From: Brachybacterium timonense
Lineage (GTDB): Bacteria; Actinomycetota; Actinomycetes; Actinomycetales; Dermabacteraceae
NCBI RefSeq assembly: GCF_900258505.1
Contig: NZ_LT984895.1
Span: forward strand, 865,615-929,614
Reading direction: 5' to 3'
Length of the DNA stretch: 64,000 bases
Shown here: positions 8,299 through 17,452 of the stretch, in pieces
Numbering within the stretch: position 1 is the stretch's first letter
Layout: each line of letters opens with the position of its first letter
The notes under the pieces: model-generated
What the model saw: the letters and a program-made list of their open reading frames with translations, nothing else
What the model was told of the DNA's origin: nothing
Databases searched by the model: none
Translations under genes and position numbers: made by a program

Positions 8299-9597
8299 AT
8301 GCCCGCCGTCGTGATCGTCGGAGCCCAATGGGGCGATGAGGGCAAAGGAAAAGCCACCGACCTGCTCGGCGAGCGGGTCGACTACGTGGTCAAACCCAAC
8401 GGCGGCAACAACGCCGGTCACACCGTGGTGGTGCGCGGCGAGAAGTTCGAGCTGAAGCTGCTGCCCGCCGGCATTCTTTCCCCGCAGGTCACTCCCGTGA
8501 TCGGTAACGGTGTGGTGGTGAATCTTGAGGCGCTGTTCGAGGAGATCGACCTGCTCGCCGCCCGCGGCGTGGATACCGACCGGCTGCGCATCAGCGCGAA
8601 CGCGCACGTCGTCGCCCCATACCACCAGACGCTCGATAAGGTCACCGAACGCTTCCTGGGTAAGCGCGCCATCGGCACCACGGGCCGCGGCATCGGCCCC
8701 ACCTACATGGACAAGGCCGGGCGACTCGGGATCCGCATTCAGGACCTCTTCGACGAATCGATCCTGCGCCAGAAGATCGAAGGCGCCCTGCGGCAGAAGA
8801 ACGAACTGCTGGTCAAGCTGTACAACCGTCGTGCCGTCGACGTGGAGGAGACGGTGCAGGACCTGCTCGCCTACGCCGACCGCCTGCGCCCGATGGTGGT
8901 GGACACCACCATCCTGCTCAACGATGCTCTCGACCGTGGCGAGGTGGTGCTCATGGAAGGTGGTCAGGCCACCTTCCTGGACGTCGACCACGGCACTTAC
9001 CCGTTCGTGACCAGCTCGAACCCCACCGCCGGTGGGGCGCTCACCGGAAGCGGTATCGGGCCCGCCCGCGTCAGTGGCGTGATCGGTATCGTCAAGGCAT
9101 ACACCACCCGTGTGGGTGCCGGCCCGTTCCCCACCGAACTGTTCGACGAGGACGGTGAACGCCTGCAGCGGGTGGGCCACGAAGTCGGCGTGAACACGGG
9201 CCGTCCGCGCCGCTGCGGCTGGTACGACGCCCTCATGATCCGCCATGCCGTGCGCATCAACTCCTTCACCGACATCGTGCTGACCAAGCTTGACGTACTC
9301 ACCGGCCTGGAGCAGGTGCCGATCTGTGTGGCCTACGACGTGGATGGCGTCCGCCATGACCAGATGCCGATGACACAGACCGAGTTCCACCACGCCCAGC
9401 CCATCTACGAGATGATGCCCGGCTGGAGCGAGGACATCACCGCCTGCCGCAGCCTCGACGAACTGCCCCAGGCTGCGCGCGACTACGTGCAGCGCCTCGA
9501 GGAACTCGCCGGCTGCCGTATCAGCGCCATCGGCGTGGGGCCCGACCGTGCCGACACCATCGTGGTGCACGACCCGCTGGGACAGCGCGCCCGCTGA
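8299..9597 (+). CDS. purA: Adenylosuccinate synthetase
   Basis: A 432-residue GTP-dependent enzyme that joins IMP and aspartate to adenylosuccinate, the first step from IMP to AMP. The N-terminal GTP-binding loop [11 protein letters not shown] (8-18) with catalytic Asp13, the NNAGHTV segment with His41, [15 protein letters not shown], and the C-terminal TKLDVLTGL guanine-recognition motif are all present. Full length. It starts a run of same-strand genes (SCP-like, cutC, membrane protein) that leads to purF and purM, so purine genes are grouped though probably not in a single operon. Confidence 0.97.
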   Translation: MPAVVIVGAQWGDEGKGKATDLLGERVDYVVKPNGGNNAGHTVVVRGEKFELKLLPAGILSPQVTPVIGNGVVVNLEALFEEIDLLAARGVDTDRLRISANAHVVAPYHQTLDKVTERFLGKRAIGTTGRGIGPTYMDKAGRLGIRIQDLFDESILRQKIEGALRQKNELLVKLYNRRAVDVEETVQDLLAYADRLRPMVVDTTILLNDALDRGEVVLMEGGQATFLDVDHGTYPFVTSSNPTAGGALTGSGIGPARVSGVIGIVKAYTTRVGAGPFPTELFDEDGERLQRVGHEVGVNTGRPRRCGWYDALMIRHAVRINSFTDIVLTKLDVLTGLEQVPICVAYDVDGVRHDQMPMTQTEFHHAQPIYEMMPGWSEDITACRSLDELPQAARDYVQRLEELAGCRISAIGVGPDRADTIVVHDPLGQRAR

Positions 9598-9613
9598 CCC
9601 GTCGTCCTTCGCT

Positions 9614-10015
9614 ATGACCCGCCGCACCGACCCCGACGCTGGCCGCGCCGCCCTCACCGCATGGGCCACGGCCACCGAACCTCTGCCTCGCCGCATCCTC
9701 GCCACTGCCGTGCGCTGGAGCCTTGAGCTCCTGGCCGACGAGTTCCCCGGCCGCGCAGTCGAGGTGCGCGTCCCACCCCACGGCGCCGTGCAGGCCGTCG
9801 CAGGGGTGCGCCACACGCGCGGCACCCCGCCTGCCGTGGTGGAGACCGACGCCGCCACGTGGCTCGCGCTCGCCAGCGGCGACCTGGACTGGGCCACGGC
9901 TCGCCGCACCGCGCGCGTGGACGCCAGCGGTGAACGGTCCGACCTGACAGAACTGCTGCCGCTGCCTGGCGTGCGTCGACTGGTCGCGCAGGCACGAGCC
10001 GAGGAGGGCACATGA
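9614..10015 (+). CDS. SCP2-like (bacterial SCP_3) protein
   Basis: A 133-residue protein resembling the actinobacterial 'sterol carrier family protein' group. Evidence is the arrangement LATAVRWSLELLADEFPGRAVEVRVPPHGAVQ near residues 30-60, TPPAVVETDAATWLALASGDLDWA (75-100) and an Arg-rich tail, i.e. the SCP2 beta-alpha fold where TWLALASG corresponds to the ligand-groove helix. A lipid ligand is an inference; no function is established. The ATG at 9614 lies 16 bp after purA, and the stop overlaps the cutC start by 4 bp (ATGA), so translation is likely coupled. Confidence 0.65.
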   Translation: MTRRTDPDAGRAALTAWATATEPLPRRILATAVRWSLELLADEFPGRAVEVRVPPHGAVQAVAGVRHTRGTPPAVVETDAATWLALASGDLDWATARRTARVDASGERSDLTELLPLPGVRRLVAQARAEEGT

Positions 10016-10809
10016 GCATCGCCGTTGAGATCGCCGTGCAGGACCTGGCCGGTCTCGAGGTCGCCGCGCATGCTGGCGCCGACCGCGTCGAACTGTGCAC
10101 GGACCTGGACCGCGGTGGCGTGACCGCGCCCGTCGAGCTCGTGGAGCAGGCCGTTGCCCGCGCCCGCGAGCTCGTCGCCGCCCGCGACGCGCGCGCCCAC
10201 TTCGACGTGCATGTGCTGATCCGCAGCCACGCAGGCGCCGACGACTTCCTGGGCAGGCCCGAGGAGTTCACGTACAGCGCGGAGCAGATCGACCTGATGG
10301 CCCAGCAGGCCCGCGACAGCGTGCAGGCGGGCGCCGCCGGCGTCGTGCTCGGTGTGCTGGATGCGCGTGCCCGGGTGGACGTCGGCGCTCTGCGCATCCT
10401 GCGCGACGCGGCGCTCGAGGCCGCACAGCAGGAGATGCGTGGCCTCAGCCTCACCTTCCACCGCGCCGTCGACACGTTGCCGGACCGGGCAGCGCGCTGC
10501 GCAGCGGTCGAGGTGCTGGTCGCGGAAGGCTTTCACCGAGTGCTCAGCTCAGGGGGAGCACACTGTGCAGTGGACGGAGCCGACGACCTCGCCGCTATGG
10601 TGAGGGCCGCCGACGGGCTGCTGGACGTGTGTGCCGGTGGCGGGGTACGCCCCGCTGACATCGCCGCACTGGTCCACAGCACAGGGGTGGGAGATGTCCA
10701 CCTCTCCGCGCGGCGCCGTCCCGGAGCCGACCCCGCGCCCGGGGTCGCCCCCGGAAGCACTGATCCGGCGATCGCCACCGCCGCCGTCGACGCAGCAGGA
10801 GCACTGTGA
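10012..10809 (+). CDS. cutC: CutC family protein
   Basis: A 265-residue TIM-barrel protein of the CutC family, historically linked to copper homeostasis although that role is doubted. Conserved segments: VEIAVQDLAG and AGADRVELCTDLDRGGVTAP (~22-42), HVLIRSHAGADDF, GVVLGVLDA, LTFHRAVDT and LSSGGAHCAVDG, plus the C-terminal CAGGGVRPADI. The C-terminal ~30 residues are Pro/Ala-rich and not conserved. It starts in a 4-bp overlap with the SCP-like gene and overlaps the next gene by 4 bp (GTGA). Confidence 0.85.
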   Translation: MSIAVEIAVQDLAGLEVAAHAGADRVELCTDLDRGGVTAPVELVEQAVARARELVAARDARAHFDVHVLIRSHAGADDFLGRPEEFTYSAEQIDLMAQQARDSVQAGAAGVVLGVLDARARVDVGALRILRDAALEAAQQEMRGLSLTFHRAVDTLPDRAARCAAVEVLVAEGFHRVLSSGGAHCAVDGADDLAAMVRAADGLLDVCAGGGVRPADIAALVHSTGVGDVHLSARRRPGADPAPGVAPGSTDPAIATAAVDAAGAL

Positions 10810-11234
10810 CCGAGCCCGAGAGTATGCAGCAGCAGCGAGAGGACGCCACTATCGGCTCCGACGCGGACCACCGCAGGACCGTCGAGGAGGCCACAGGCGC
10901 CACAGGCGCCGTGGAAGTCGCGGACGCTGCGGATGGCGCGGACACCGCGGATGCTGCGGACGCCGCCGATACCGCGGACGCCACGACCACTGTGTACGTG
11001 CGCCGCTCTCGCACCCCGAACCTGGCGTTCTGGGTGGTGCTGTTGATCCTCATCTCGTTCTTCGGCGGAGCCCTCGCTGCCGTGCTGCGCGGCGCCCTGA
11101 GCCTGGCCGCTATCTTCAACGCCGCGATGTTGGGGGCCGTTGTGATCGGTGTGCCGCTGACGGCGGTGGCCGCTGGCGTGGACACCATCATGGTGCGCCG
11201 CCGCGCCCGCACGCTGGAGCGCAGCCGCCGCTGA
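10806..11234 (+). CDS. Small membrane protein with Ala-Asp-rich leader
   Basis: A 142-residue protein with two predicted membrane helices (~77-98 and ~104-127), flanked by Arg-rich ends (VYVRRSR before, RRRARTLERSRR after). Residues ~30-65 are a cytosolic-type low-complexity Ala/Asp/Thr stretch made by short tandem repeats of gcggac/gatgct codons. No recognisable family. The GTG start is preceded by AGGAG and overlaps the cutC stop, implying co-translation. It ends 107 bp before purF. Confidence 0.6.
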   Translation: MTEPESMQQQREDATIGSDADHRRTVEEATGATGAVEVADAADGADTADAADAADTADATTTVYVRRSRTPNLAFWVVLLILISFFGGALAAVLRGALSLAAIFNAAMLGAVVIGVPLTAVAAGVDTIMVRRRARTLERSRR

Positions 11235-11341
11235 TCCGACCTAGCGCCTCGCCGACCACACCCCGTCAGCGGACACCAGCCACTGAGCGGACCCCGCCCC
11301 CGTCGCGTACTGAGCCCGCTGCGCTGTGGCATCATGGATGG

Positions 11342-12874
11342 GTGCGACGAGGTGACGGAACGCTGTCCCACGACCTGCTGCCCGGCGAGAAGGGACCCCA
11401 GGACGCGTGCGGCGTCTTCGGTGTGTTTGCCCCCGGAGAAGAGGTCGCCAAACTCACCTACTTCGGCCTGTATGCCCTGCAGCATCGCGGTCAGGAATCT
11501 GCGGGCATCGCCGCGTCTGACGGCCACCAGATCATGGTGTACAAGGACATGGGCCTGGTCTCGCAGGTGTTCGACGAAGCCTCCCTGGACACGCTCCAGG
11601 GCCATATCGCCATCGGCCACACCCGCTACTCCACAACCGGCAACTCCATCTGGTCCAACGCCCAACCCACCCTCGGGCCGCGCCCCGACGGCACCGTGGC
11701 GCTCGCTCACAACGGCAATCTGGTCAACACGCGTGAGCTGCTGAACCTGCTCGCTGAGCGTCGCCACGAGCTGCGCAAGAGCGAGATTGCGCGCGGTTCC
11801 ACCACCGACACCTCGCTTGTGACGGCTCTGCTGAACACCTCCGGATCGCTCACCGATGCGCTGCGAGACCTGATGGGGCGCCTGCGCGGCGCCTACTGCT
11901 TCACCCTCATGGACGAGACCACCCTGTACGCGGCTCGAGACGCCCAAGGGATCCGCCCCCTCGTGCTCGGCCGGCTTGAACGTGGCTGGGTAGTGGCATC
12001 CGAGACGGCCGCCCTGGACATCTGCGGTGCGAGCTTCGTCCGCGAGGTCGCCCCCGGTGAGCTGCTCGTGATCGACGAAGACGGCCTGCGCAGCGAGCAG
12101 GTGCTCGAGCCGCAGCCGCGCGGCTGCGTGTTTGAACACGTCTACCTGGCCCGGCCCGACACCCGCATCGACTCGCGCAGCGTGCACGAGTCCCGCACGC
12201 AGATGGGTCGTGCTCTCGCGCGCGAGCACCCCGTTGAGGCCGACCTGGTGATCTCTACGCCAGATTCCGGCACACCCGCCGCGATCGGCTACGCCCAGGA
12301 ATCCGGCATCCCCTACGGGCAGGGCATGGTGAAGAACGCCTACGTGGGCCGTACCTTCATCGAGCCCAGCCAGACCATCCGACAGCTCGGCATCCGCCTC
12401 AAACTCAATCCGCTCAAAGAGGTCATCGGCGGCAAACGCCTGGTCGTGGTCGACGACTCCGTCGTGCGTGGCAACACGCAGCGCGCCGTTGTGCGGATGC
12501 TGCGCGAAGCCGGTGCCCGCGAAGTGCATGTGCGCATCTCCTCCCCGCCGGTGCGCTGGCCCTGCTTCTACGGCATCGACTTCGCTACCCGCGCCGAACT
12601 GATCGCCAACGGCCTGGGCATCGAGGAGATCGCCCGCTCCCTGGGCGCCGACAGCCTGGGGTACATCTCGCTGGACGGCATGATCGCGGCCACCGGACAA
12701 CGCGCCGACCGCCTGTGCACCGCATGCTTCACCGGCGAATACCCCATCGACCTGCCTGCCGACGAAGGCCTGGATGGGCCGGGCATCGCCCCGCGGACGC
12801 AACAGACCGTCGCCGCCGTCGACGGCAACGTCGATGATGCCGACGACACCGTGACGAAGGACGTGACCGCATGA
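11342..12874 (+). CDS. purF: Amidophosphoribosyltransferase
   Basis: A 510-residue enzyme making phosphoribosylamine from PRPP and glutamine, the first committed step of purine synthesis. The N-terminal glutaminase nucleophile is Cys23 in DACGVFGVFAPGEE, exposed after removal of a 22-residue propeptide. The PRPP motif LVVVDDSVVRGNTQ is near residue 370. Cysteines in PRGCVFEH, RWPCFYG and LCTACF fit the 4Fe-4S (Bacillus-type) subclass. The GTG at 11342 is chosen because RRGDGTLSHDLLPGEKGPQDACG matches other actinobacterial PurF N-termini and a CATCAT -10-like box ends 6 nt upstream; a longer reading frame exists upstream but has no family similarity. It overlaps purM by 4 bp. Confidence 0.95.
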   Translation: MRRGDGTLSHDLLPGEKGPQDACGVFGVFAPGEEVAKLTYFGLYALQHRGQESAGIAASDGHQIMVYKDMGLVSQVFDEASLDTLQGHIAIGHTRYSTTGNSIWSNAQPTLGPRPDGTVALAHNGNLVNTRELLNLLAERRHELRKSEIARGSTTDTSLVTALLNTSGSLTDALRDLMGRLRGAYCFTLMDETTLYAARDAQGIRPLVLGRLERGWVVASETAALDICGASFVREVAPGELLVIDEDGLRSEQVLEPQPRGCVFEHVYLARPDTRIDSRSVHESRTQMGRALAREHPVEADLVISTPDSGTPAAIGYAQESGIPYGQGMVKNAYVGRTFIEPSQTIRQLGIRLKLNPLKEVIGGKRLVVVDDSVVRGNTQRAVVRMLREAGAREVHVRISSPPVRWPCFYGIDFATRAELIANGLGIEEIARSLGADSLGYISLDGMIAATGQRADRLCTACFTGEYPIDLPADEGLDGPGIAPRTQQTVAAVDGNVDDADDTVTKDVTA

Positions 12875-14013
12875 GCAGCCAGCCTCCCACCGACGGCATC
12901 ACCTACGCCGCCGCCGGGGTCGACACCGCCGCCGGTGACCGCGCCGTCCACCTCATGAAAGAAGCCGTGGCCGCCACCCACGGGCCCACCGTGCTGGGCG
13001 GCCTCGGCTCCTTCGCCGGACTCGTGGACGTCAGCGCACTGAAGGATTACGACCGTCCGCTGCTGGCCTCCAGCACCGACGGCGTCGGCACGAAGATCGC
13101 GATCGCCCGCGTCCTGGACCGTCACGACACCATCGGCCAGGACCTCGTGGCGATGGTTGTGGACGACATTGTGGTCGCAGGCGCCCGGCCGCTCGCCATG
13201 ACGGACTACATCGCCTGCGGCGCCGTGGTGCCGGAACGGATCGCGGACATCGTGCGCGGCATCGCCGACGGCTGCGCGCTCGCCGGATGCCCGCTCGTGG
13301 GCGGAGAAACTGCAGAACATCCCGGGCTCATGGCACCGGAGGACTACGACGTTGCGGGCGCCGCCGTCGGCGTCGTGGAGGCCGACGCGTTGCTCGGCGC
13401 GCACCGCGTGCGCCCCGGCGACGTGGTGCTCGGCATGGACGCCTCGGGCCTGCACTCCAATGGCTACTCCCTGGTGCGCGCCGTCGTGGACGCCCGCGGT
13501 GCTGCCCTCGACGAGCATGTCGAGCAGCTCGGCCGAACCCTGGGGGAGGAGCTGCTGGAGCCCACCCGCATCTACACCGCCGACATGCTCGCCCTGCTTG
13601 AGGAGCCGGCGATCGGCGACGGCATCCGGGCCCTCAGCCACGTGACCGGCGGTGGGCTCGCCGCGAACCTTGCCCGCGTGCTGCCGCAGGGCCTCGCAGC
13701 CCTGCTCGACCGCGGCACATGGACGCCGCTACCGGTGTTCTCCCTGGTGAAGACTTGGGGGCAGGTGCCGCAGCTCGACCTTGAATGCACCCTGAACATG
13801 GGCATCGGCATGGTGGCGGTGATCGCTGCCGACCAGGTGGATGCCGCACAGGCACTGCTGCGTGAGCGCGGACTCGATTCCCGGGTTCTTGGGCGCATCG
13901 TCGCCGAGGATGAGCTACCCGCCGCGCGCGCTGAACTCGACCACGCGGTTCGCGGGGCCAAGGGCGTTGATGGCGGCACGGTGATGCTGACGGGCCAACA
14001 TCCCGGATGGTGA
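12871..14013 (+). CDS. purM: Phosphoribosylformylglycinamidine cyclo-ligase
   Basis: A 380-residue ATP-dependent cyclase making aminoimidazole ribonucleotide. The start TYAAAGVDTAAGDRAV, the ASSTDGVGTK motif (~67-76), LVGGETAEHPG (~145) and DASGLHSNGYSLVR (~190) are diagnostic of PurM. Typical length is ~345; the extra residues are at the C-terminus. The start codon overlaps the purF stop (ATGA), so purF-purM are translationally coupled. A strong hairpin follows at 14041. Confidence 0.96.
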   Translation: MSSQPPTDGITYAAAGVDTAAGDRAVHLMKEAVAATHGPTVLGGLGSFAGLVDVSALKDYDRPLLASSTDGVGTKIAIARVLDRHDTIGQDLVAMVVDDIVVAGARPLAMTDYIACGAVVPERIADIVRGIADGCALAGCPLVGGETAEHPGLMAPEDYDVAGAAVGVVEADALLGAHRVRPGDVVLGMDASGLHSNGYSLVRAVVDARGAALDEHVEQLGRTLGEELLEPTRIYTADMLALLEEPAIGDGIRALSHVTGGGLAANLARVLPQGLAALLDRGTWTPLPVFSLVKTWGQVPQLDLECTLNMGIGMVAVIAADQVDAAQALLRERGLDSRVLGRIVAEDELPAARAELDHAVRGAKGVDGGTVMLTGQHPGW

Positions 14014-14040
14014 CGTGCCGAGCACGCTCCGAATGCGCGA

Positions 14041-14068
14041 CGACCAGGCGGGCAGAGCCGCCTGGTCG
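14041..14068. terminator. Terminator after purM
   Basis: Perfect 11-bp arms cgaccaggcgg (14041-14051) and ccgcctggtcg (14058-14068) with a 6-nt loop, between the convergent purM (+) and DUF3073 (-) genes. Confidence 0.7.
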
Positions 14069-14120
14069 GTGCGGGTGGAGCGGCCGCGCTCAGTGCTGGC
14101 GAGCGCTGTACGGCCTCACG

Positions 14121-14318
14121 TCAACGGCGGCGCGCCGGAGCGGAGTCCTCGTCGGCCCAGTCGTCGGCGTCGTCATCGGCCCACTTGTCGTACGGATCCT
14201 CACCGGAAGACTTGGCCTGGAGCTCCCGCTGCAGGGCGGAAAGGTCCGTTGGCGGGCTGTAGTACTTGAGGTCCCGTGCCACCTTGGTCTGCTTGGCTTT
14301 CTGTCGGCCACGACCCAT
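14121..14318 (-). CDS. DUF3073 family small acidic-tailed protein
   Basis: A 65-residue protein starting MGRGRQKAKQTKVARDLKYY, the hallmark of the actinobacterial DUF3073 family. A basic N-terminus is followed by SPPTDLSALQREL and a strongly acidic Trp-containing tail (WADDDADDWADEDSA). Function unknown. Location immediately beside purM is typical for this family in actinobacteria. The ATG at 14318 is fixed by the conserved MGRGRQ start; in-frame codons upstream have no similarity. Confidence 0.88.
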   Translation of the reverse strand: MGRGRQKAKQTKVARDLKYYSPPTDLSALQRELQAKSSGEDPYDKWADDDADDWADEDSAPARRR

Positions 14319-14503
14319 GGATCTGACCCCCTGTGCGTCGGCTATTGGGGCGCGTCGAGCGCCCGGAAGATGGCTGTGATTCGGGACCAGATAGTACATG
14401 GTGCCGATGCAAAGAGGCCACCGCGCCCGCGCCGATGTGGCCGAAGCGTCATCCTCGCCAGGGCTTTTGCTGATTCGCCGCACCCGGCGGGAGGGCATGC
14501 CTG

Positions 14504-15682
14504 ATGCAGTCGCCGATACCTGAGCTCAGAGGCGAAGATCCCGTCTTCGGTGCGGGGTGGGCGCTGTACGAGATCGACCTCGGGGTCGACGACGAGGGGC
14601 CCGTGGTGGCTTCCCTTGTACACCGCGAGAGAGGCGTGACGCCGTTGGCGGATTGGGACAGCCGTCGTGGACGCCGCGATCCCGAGCAGCGCCATGCAGT
14701 CGAGCAGCGCCATGTCGTCAAGCAAGGCCGTTCCGTCGAGCAAGGCCATTCCGGCGAGCAACGCCATGTGGTCCGGCAGCATGATGGCGATCAGGCCGAT
14801 GCACACGTCCACCAGCAGGGCCCCCACGGCGATGACCCCGCGGCGCCGCCACCGATCCTCGTGCTGCACGGCTGGTCCGACTACGTGCTGGACCGCCACC
14901 TGCTGGACCGGCTAGGCGAGCAAGGCCATGACGTGTGGGGACTGGACCTGCGCAAACACGGCCGTAGTCTGCGTGCGGGGCAGACCCCCACTGAGATCGA
15001 CCACCTCAACCGCTACGACGAGGAGATCGGTGCGGCCCTGCGTCTGATCGGCAGGCCACCGGTGATCCTCGCGCACTCCACCGGAGGCCTGACGGCGACC
15101 CTGTACGCCCAGCGGCACCCGCGCGCGATCCGGGCGCTCGCCCTGAACTCGCCCTGGCTGGAGATGCATCTGGGTGCCGTCGTGCGCGGACTCCTGCATC
15201 GGCCCGTCGGCGGCCTGGCGCGGTGCCGTGGCGCCCGACGCATCCTGCCGGTCGGCATGCCGCATTACGCTCGCACCACGCACCGGAACTGGGGTGGACG
15301 CTTCGACTATGAGCTTGACTGGAAACCGCCCGGCGGTCACGCCTTCCCGGCCGACACCCTCGCTGCTGTGCTCGATGGGCAGCGACGCCTGGAGGCCGCG
15401 GGGCCGCTCGCCATCCCGGTGCTCGTGCTGCGCTCCGACCGCAGCGTCGTCGGCCCCGTCTTCACCGAGTCGATGCGGCGCGCCGATACCGTGCTGGACG
15501 TGCGCACCATGACCCGGGCGGCGTGTCGACTCGGCTCTGACGTGCAGATCGACGTGATCCCCGGTGCTCGCCACGACGTGTTTCTCTCCGACGCCGACGC
15601 CCGTGCGCGCGCGATCACCGCTCTGGAGAGGTGGCTACGTGCGCTCAGCCCGGCCGCATACGATGTGCCCGAGCGCACCTGA
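14504..15682 (+). CDS. Alpha/beta hydrolase with repeat insertion
   Basis: A 392-residue serine hydrolase of the alpha/beta fold (hydrolase_4 / lysophospholipase-like). The oxyanion segment ILVLHGWSDY lies at ~118-127, the nucleophile elbow AHSTGG at ~190, and the catalytic His in PGARHDVFLSDAD at ~355. The N-terminal ~50 residues look like a normal first beta strand region, but residues ~61-90 are a low-complexity insertion built from 18-bp repeats (EQRHAV, EQRHVV and variants) between it and the core. The ATG has a GGGAGGG ribosome-binding site 8 nt upstream. Substrate unknown. The next gene starts 28 bp later. Confidence 0.8.
   Translation: MQSPIPELRGEDPVFGAGWALYEIDLGVDDEGPVVASLVHRERGVTPLADWDSRRGRRDPEQRHAVEQRHVVKQGRSVEQGHSGEQRHVVRQHDGDQADAHVHQQGPHGDDPAAPPPILVLHGWSDYVLDRHLLDRLGEQGHDVWGLDLRKHGRSLRAGQTPTEIDHLNRYDEEIGAALRLIGRPPVILAHSTGGLTATLYAQRHPRAIRALALNSPWLEMHLGAVVRGLLHRPVGGLARCRGARRILPVGMPHYARTTHRNWGGRFDYELDWKPPGGHAFPADTLAAVLDGQRRLEAAGPLAIPVLVLRSDRSVVGPVFTESMRRADTVLDVRTMTRAACRLGSDVQIDVIPGARHDVFLSDADARARAITALERWLRALSPAAYDVPERT
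14684..14773 (+). repeat. 18-bp in-frame repeats in hydrolase gene
   Basis: Five degenerate 18-bp units (14684, 14702, 14720, 14738, 14756), consensus gagcarsgccatgtcgtc, each coding six residues such as EQRHVV. The unit length preserves the frame, so this is an expansion within a surface loop or linker between the N-terminal strand region and the hydrolase core. Confidence 0.75.
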
Positions 15683-15710
15683 CCGTCGGCCCGAAGCGAA
15701 GGAGGCGAGG

Positions 15711-16259
15711 ATGACTGACACCTCCGCTCTTCGCGCACATGCTGCCGAGCTGCGTCGCGCGGCCGACCGCTTCAGCCTGATTCGCCTGCGCCTGGGCAAC
15801 GTGATCGCCCGCGCCCGCGACAGCGAGGACGCCGACGTGCACGCCACAGTGCGCGACATCCACGAGCACTGGACCGCCGTCGAGTTCACCGAACTGGGCC
15901 GTATCGCCACCGGGCTGCGTACCTCCGCCAAGCGCATGGAGGGTGCTGCGATCCAGATCGAACGCAGCAGCAGACGCCGCCTGGGTGGCTATGCGGGCGC
16001 CGGTTTCCTGGGGCGTGGCGACGATGCGCGACGGAAAGTCCAGCAGGTCGCCCGCTTCGTCGGCTCTCGCCACGGTGCAGGCATCGGATGGACGACGGTC
16101 GAGACCGGCTCTGACCTCAGCCCCGACGCCGGGGAGAGCTTCCTCCCGCACCCCTCGCACACTCTCGGTGCCGCCACACCCGGGTACTTCGGGGCCACCC
16201 CTGACTACAGCGTGATCACGCCTAACGACGATGAGGCCGCGCTCGACGGCGAGTCCTGA
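15711..16259 (+). CDS. Conserved-looking protein of unknown function
   Basis: A 182-residue soluble protein. Residues 1-110 are strongly helical with heptad-like Leu/Ala/Ile spacing (SALRAHAAELRRAADRF, TGLRTSAKRMEGAAIQIERS), as in small coiled-coil or WXG100-like helical hairpins; the last ~70 residues are Gly/Pro/Thr-rich and look disordered. No signal peptide or membrane helix. The ATG has an excellent ribosome-binding site (aaggaggcgagg). It is 28 bp after the hydrolase gene and probably shares its transcript; it is convergent with the next gene with only 12 bp between. No family was recognised. Confidence 0.6.
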   Translation: MTDTSALRAHAAELRRAADRFSLIRLRLGNVIARARDSEDADVHATVRDIHEHWTAVEFTELGRIATGLRTSAKRMEGAAIQIERSSRRRLGGYAGAGFLGRGDDARRKVQQVARFVGSRHGAGIGWTTVETGSDLSPDAGESFLPHPSHTLGAATPGYFGATPDYSVITPNDDEAALDGES

Positions 16260-16271
16260 CGACGCAGCCGC

Positions 16272-17399
16272 TCACGAATCGACTGGCCCCAAGGGGCGCG
16301 TTCGTACCGAACGCGGCACCGCTACCGCTGCTGCGCCGCCCGCGAGCACCGGCACCACCAGCGTGACCAGCGCGAAAAGCAGCATCGCCGATGCCGCCTG
16401 ACCCGCGCCGAGCCCGAGCGCCACGAGCGCCGCTGCCCCCACGGTCTCCGTCACGCCGGCGCCGCCCGGCGTGATCGGCACCAGTGACAGCACCCGTGCC
16501 AGCGCAAACACGGCCACGGCAGCGGTGAGCGAGAGCTCCGCTCCCACCGCCTGCAACGCCAGCACGAAGGCGACCGCTTGCACGACACGCGCAGCGAGAG
16601 TGGGCAGCAGCAGAGCCACCCAGCGGGTGGCCAGCAGCTCCACCAGCCCATCGCGCACCGGCATCACCACATCCCGCACCTGACGAGCATCAGTGGAGAT
16701 CAGCTCGAGCCGGCTCAGCAGAGAATCCAGCAGCGACCGGTTCAGCACCACGGCGCCCAGCGCAAGAAAGACGGCTGCGATGGCGAAGATACCGAGGACC
16801 GCACCGATACCGCCGGGCAGATCCAGGCTCGCCCCCGTGCCGTACACAGTCGCCGCCCATGCGCCCAGGCCCACCAGGGGCAGCAGGACAGAGCTGACAA
16901 CCACCTCCACGAGTGACGCCGTGATGAGGCCGACGAGGATCACGCCCATCGTCAGGCCCGCGCGATGCAGCAGCCACCCCATCAGCCCCATCCCGGCCAT
17001 GCCGCCGCCGGGGATCACGAGCATCATGCCGCTGGCTGCCGCATGCGCATGCACGCTGCGGCCATATCCGGCGCCCCGCGCCGCCGCGCTGACCGTAAGC
17101 GCCTCGAGCGCGATCGCCAGAACACCGAGCAGCACCATTACCACCGGCGCCCAGGCCGGTACCGACGTCAGTGCCGCGAAGATCTGGGTGCGAGAGCTGC
17201 CGGTCGCCCACGGCAGCCCGAACCACAACAACGCGAGGACCAGCAGTACCGATCCGATCGCCAGCATGATCCGCCCCGGGCTCAGCGCCGGGCGCTTGGT
17301 GAACGCTCCGATGCGGTCGCGCAGGGGGCCACTGGCAGAGATCGCCGAGTCGACACGCCCTTCCGGTCGGGGGTCGGCCCCGTTCTCTCGAACTGGCAT
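16272..17399 (-). CDS. LPG synthase-like membrane protein (UPF0104)
   Basis: A 375-residue integral membrane protein with about eight helices starting near residue 44 after a polar N-terminus. The C-terminal motif LVPITPGGAGVTETV (~316-330) is the signature of the lysylphosphatidylglycerol synthase transmembrane-region family (UPF0104/AglD-like). Without the soluble aminoacyl-transfer domain it is not an LPG synthase itself; members of this group are thought to move lipids or lipid-linked sugars, so a flippase-type role is an inference. It is divergent from pcrA with 53 bp between start codons. Confidence 0.75.
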   Translation of the reverse strand: MPVRENGADPRPEGRVDSAISASGPLRDRIGAFTKRPALSPGRIMLAIGSVLLVLALLWFGLPWATGSSRTQIFAALTSVPAWAPVVMVLLGVLAIALEALTVSAAARGAGYGRSVHAHAAASGMMLVIPGGGMAGMGLMGWLLHRAGLTMGVILVGLITASLVEVVVSSVLLPLVGLGAWAATVYGTGASLDLPGGIGAVLGIFAIAAVFLALGAVVLNRSLLDSLLSRLELISTDARQVRDVVMPVRDGLVELLATRWVALLLPTLAARVVQAVAFVLALQAVGAELSLTAAVAVFALARVLSLVPITPGGAGVTETVGAAALVALGLGAGQAASAMLLFALVTLVVPVLAGGAAAVAVPRSVRTRPLGPVDS

Positions 17400-17437
17400 G
17401 GCGCGATCCTCTCACGCGCACCGTGACAGACGCCGCC

Positions 17438-17443
17438 TATCCT
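17438..17443 (+). promoter_or_regulatory. -10 box (TATCCT) of pcrA
   Basis: TATCCT ends 9 nt before the ATG at 17453, giving a leaderless or near-leaderless transcript. It excludes the upstream in-frame GTG at 17423 as the start. Confidence 0.45.
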
Positions 17444-17452
17444 GGAGCCCTC

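Noticed and set aside
8287-10536. Very long open frame on the minus strand opposite purA
   Set aside because: A codon-bias shadow of purA, the SCP-like gene and cutC; no family features. The same applies to long antisense frames opposite purF, pcrA, pntB, hutU and pulA.
10631-11341. N-terminal extension of purF to 10631
   Set aside because: It runs through cutC and the small membrane protein gene in another frame; PurF homology begins at the GTG at 11342, which supplies the expected propeptide.
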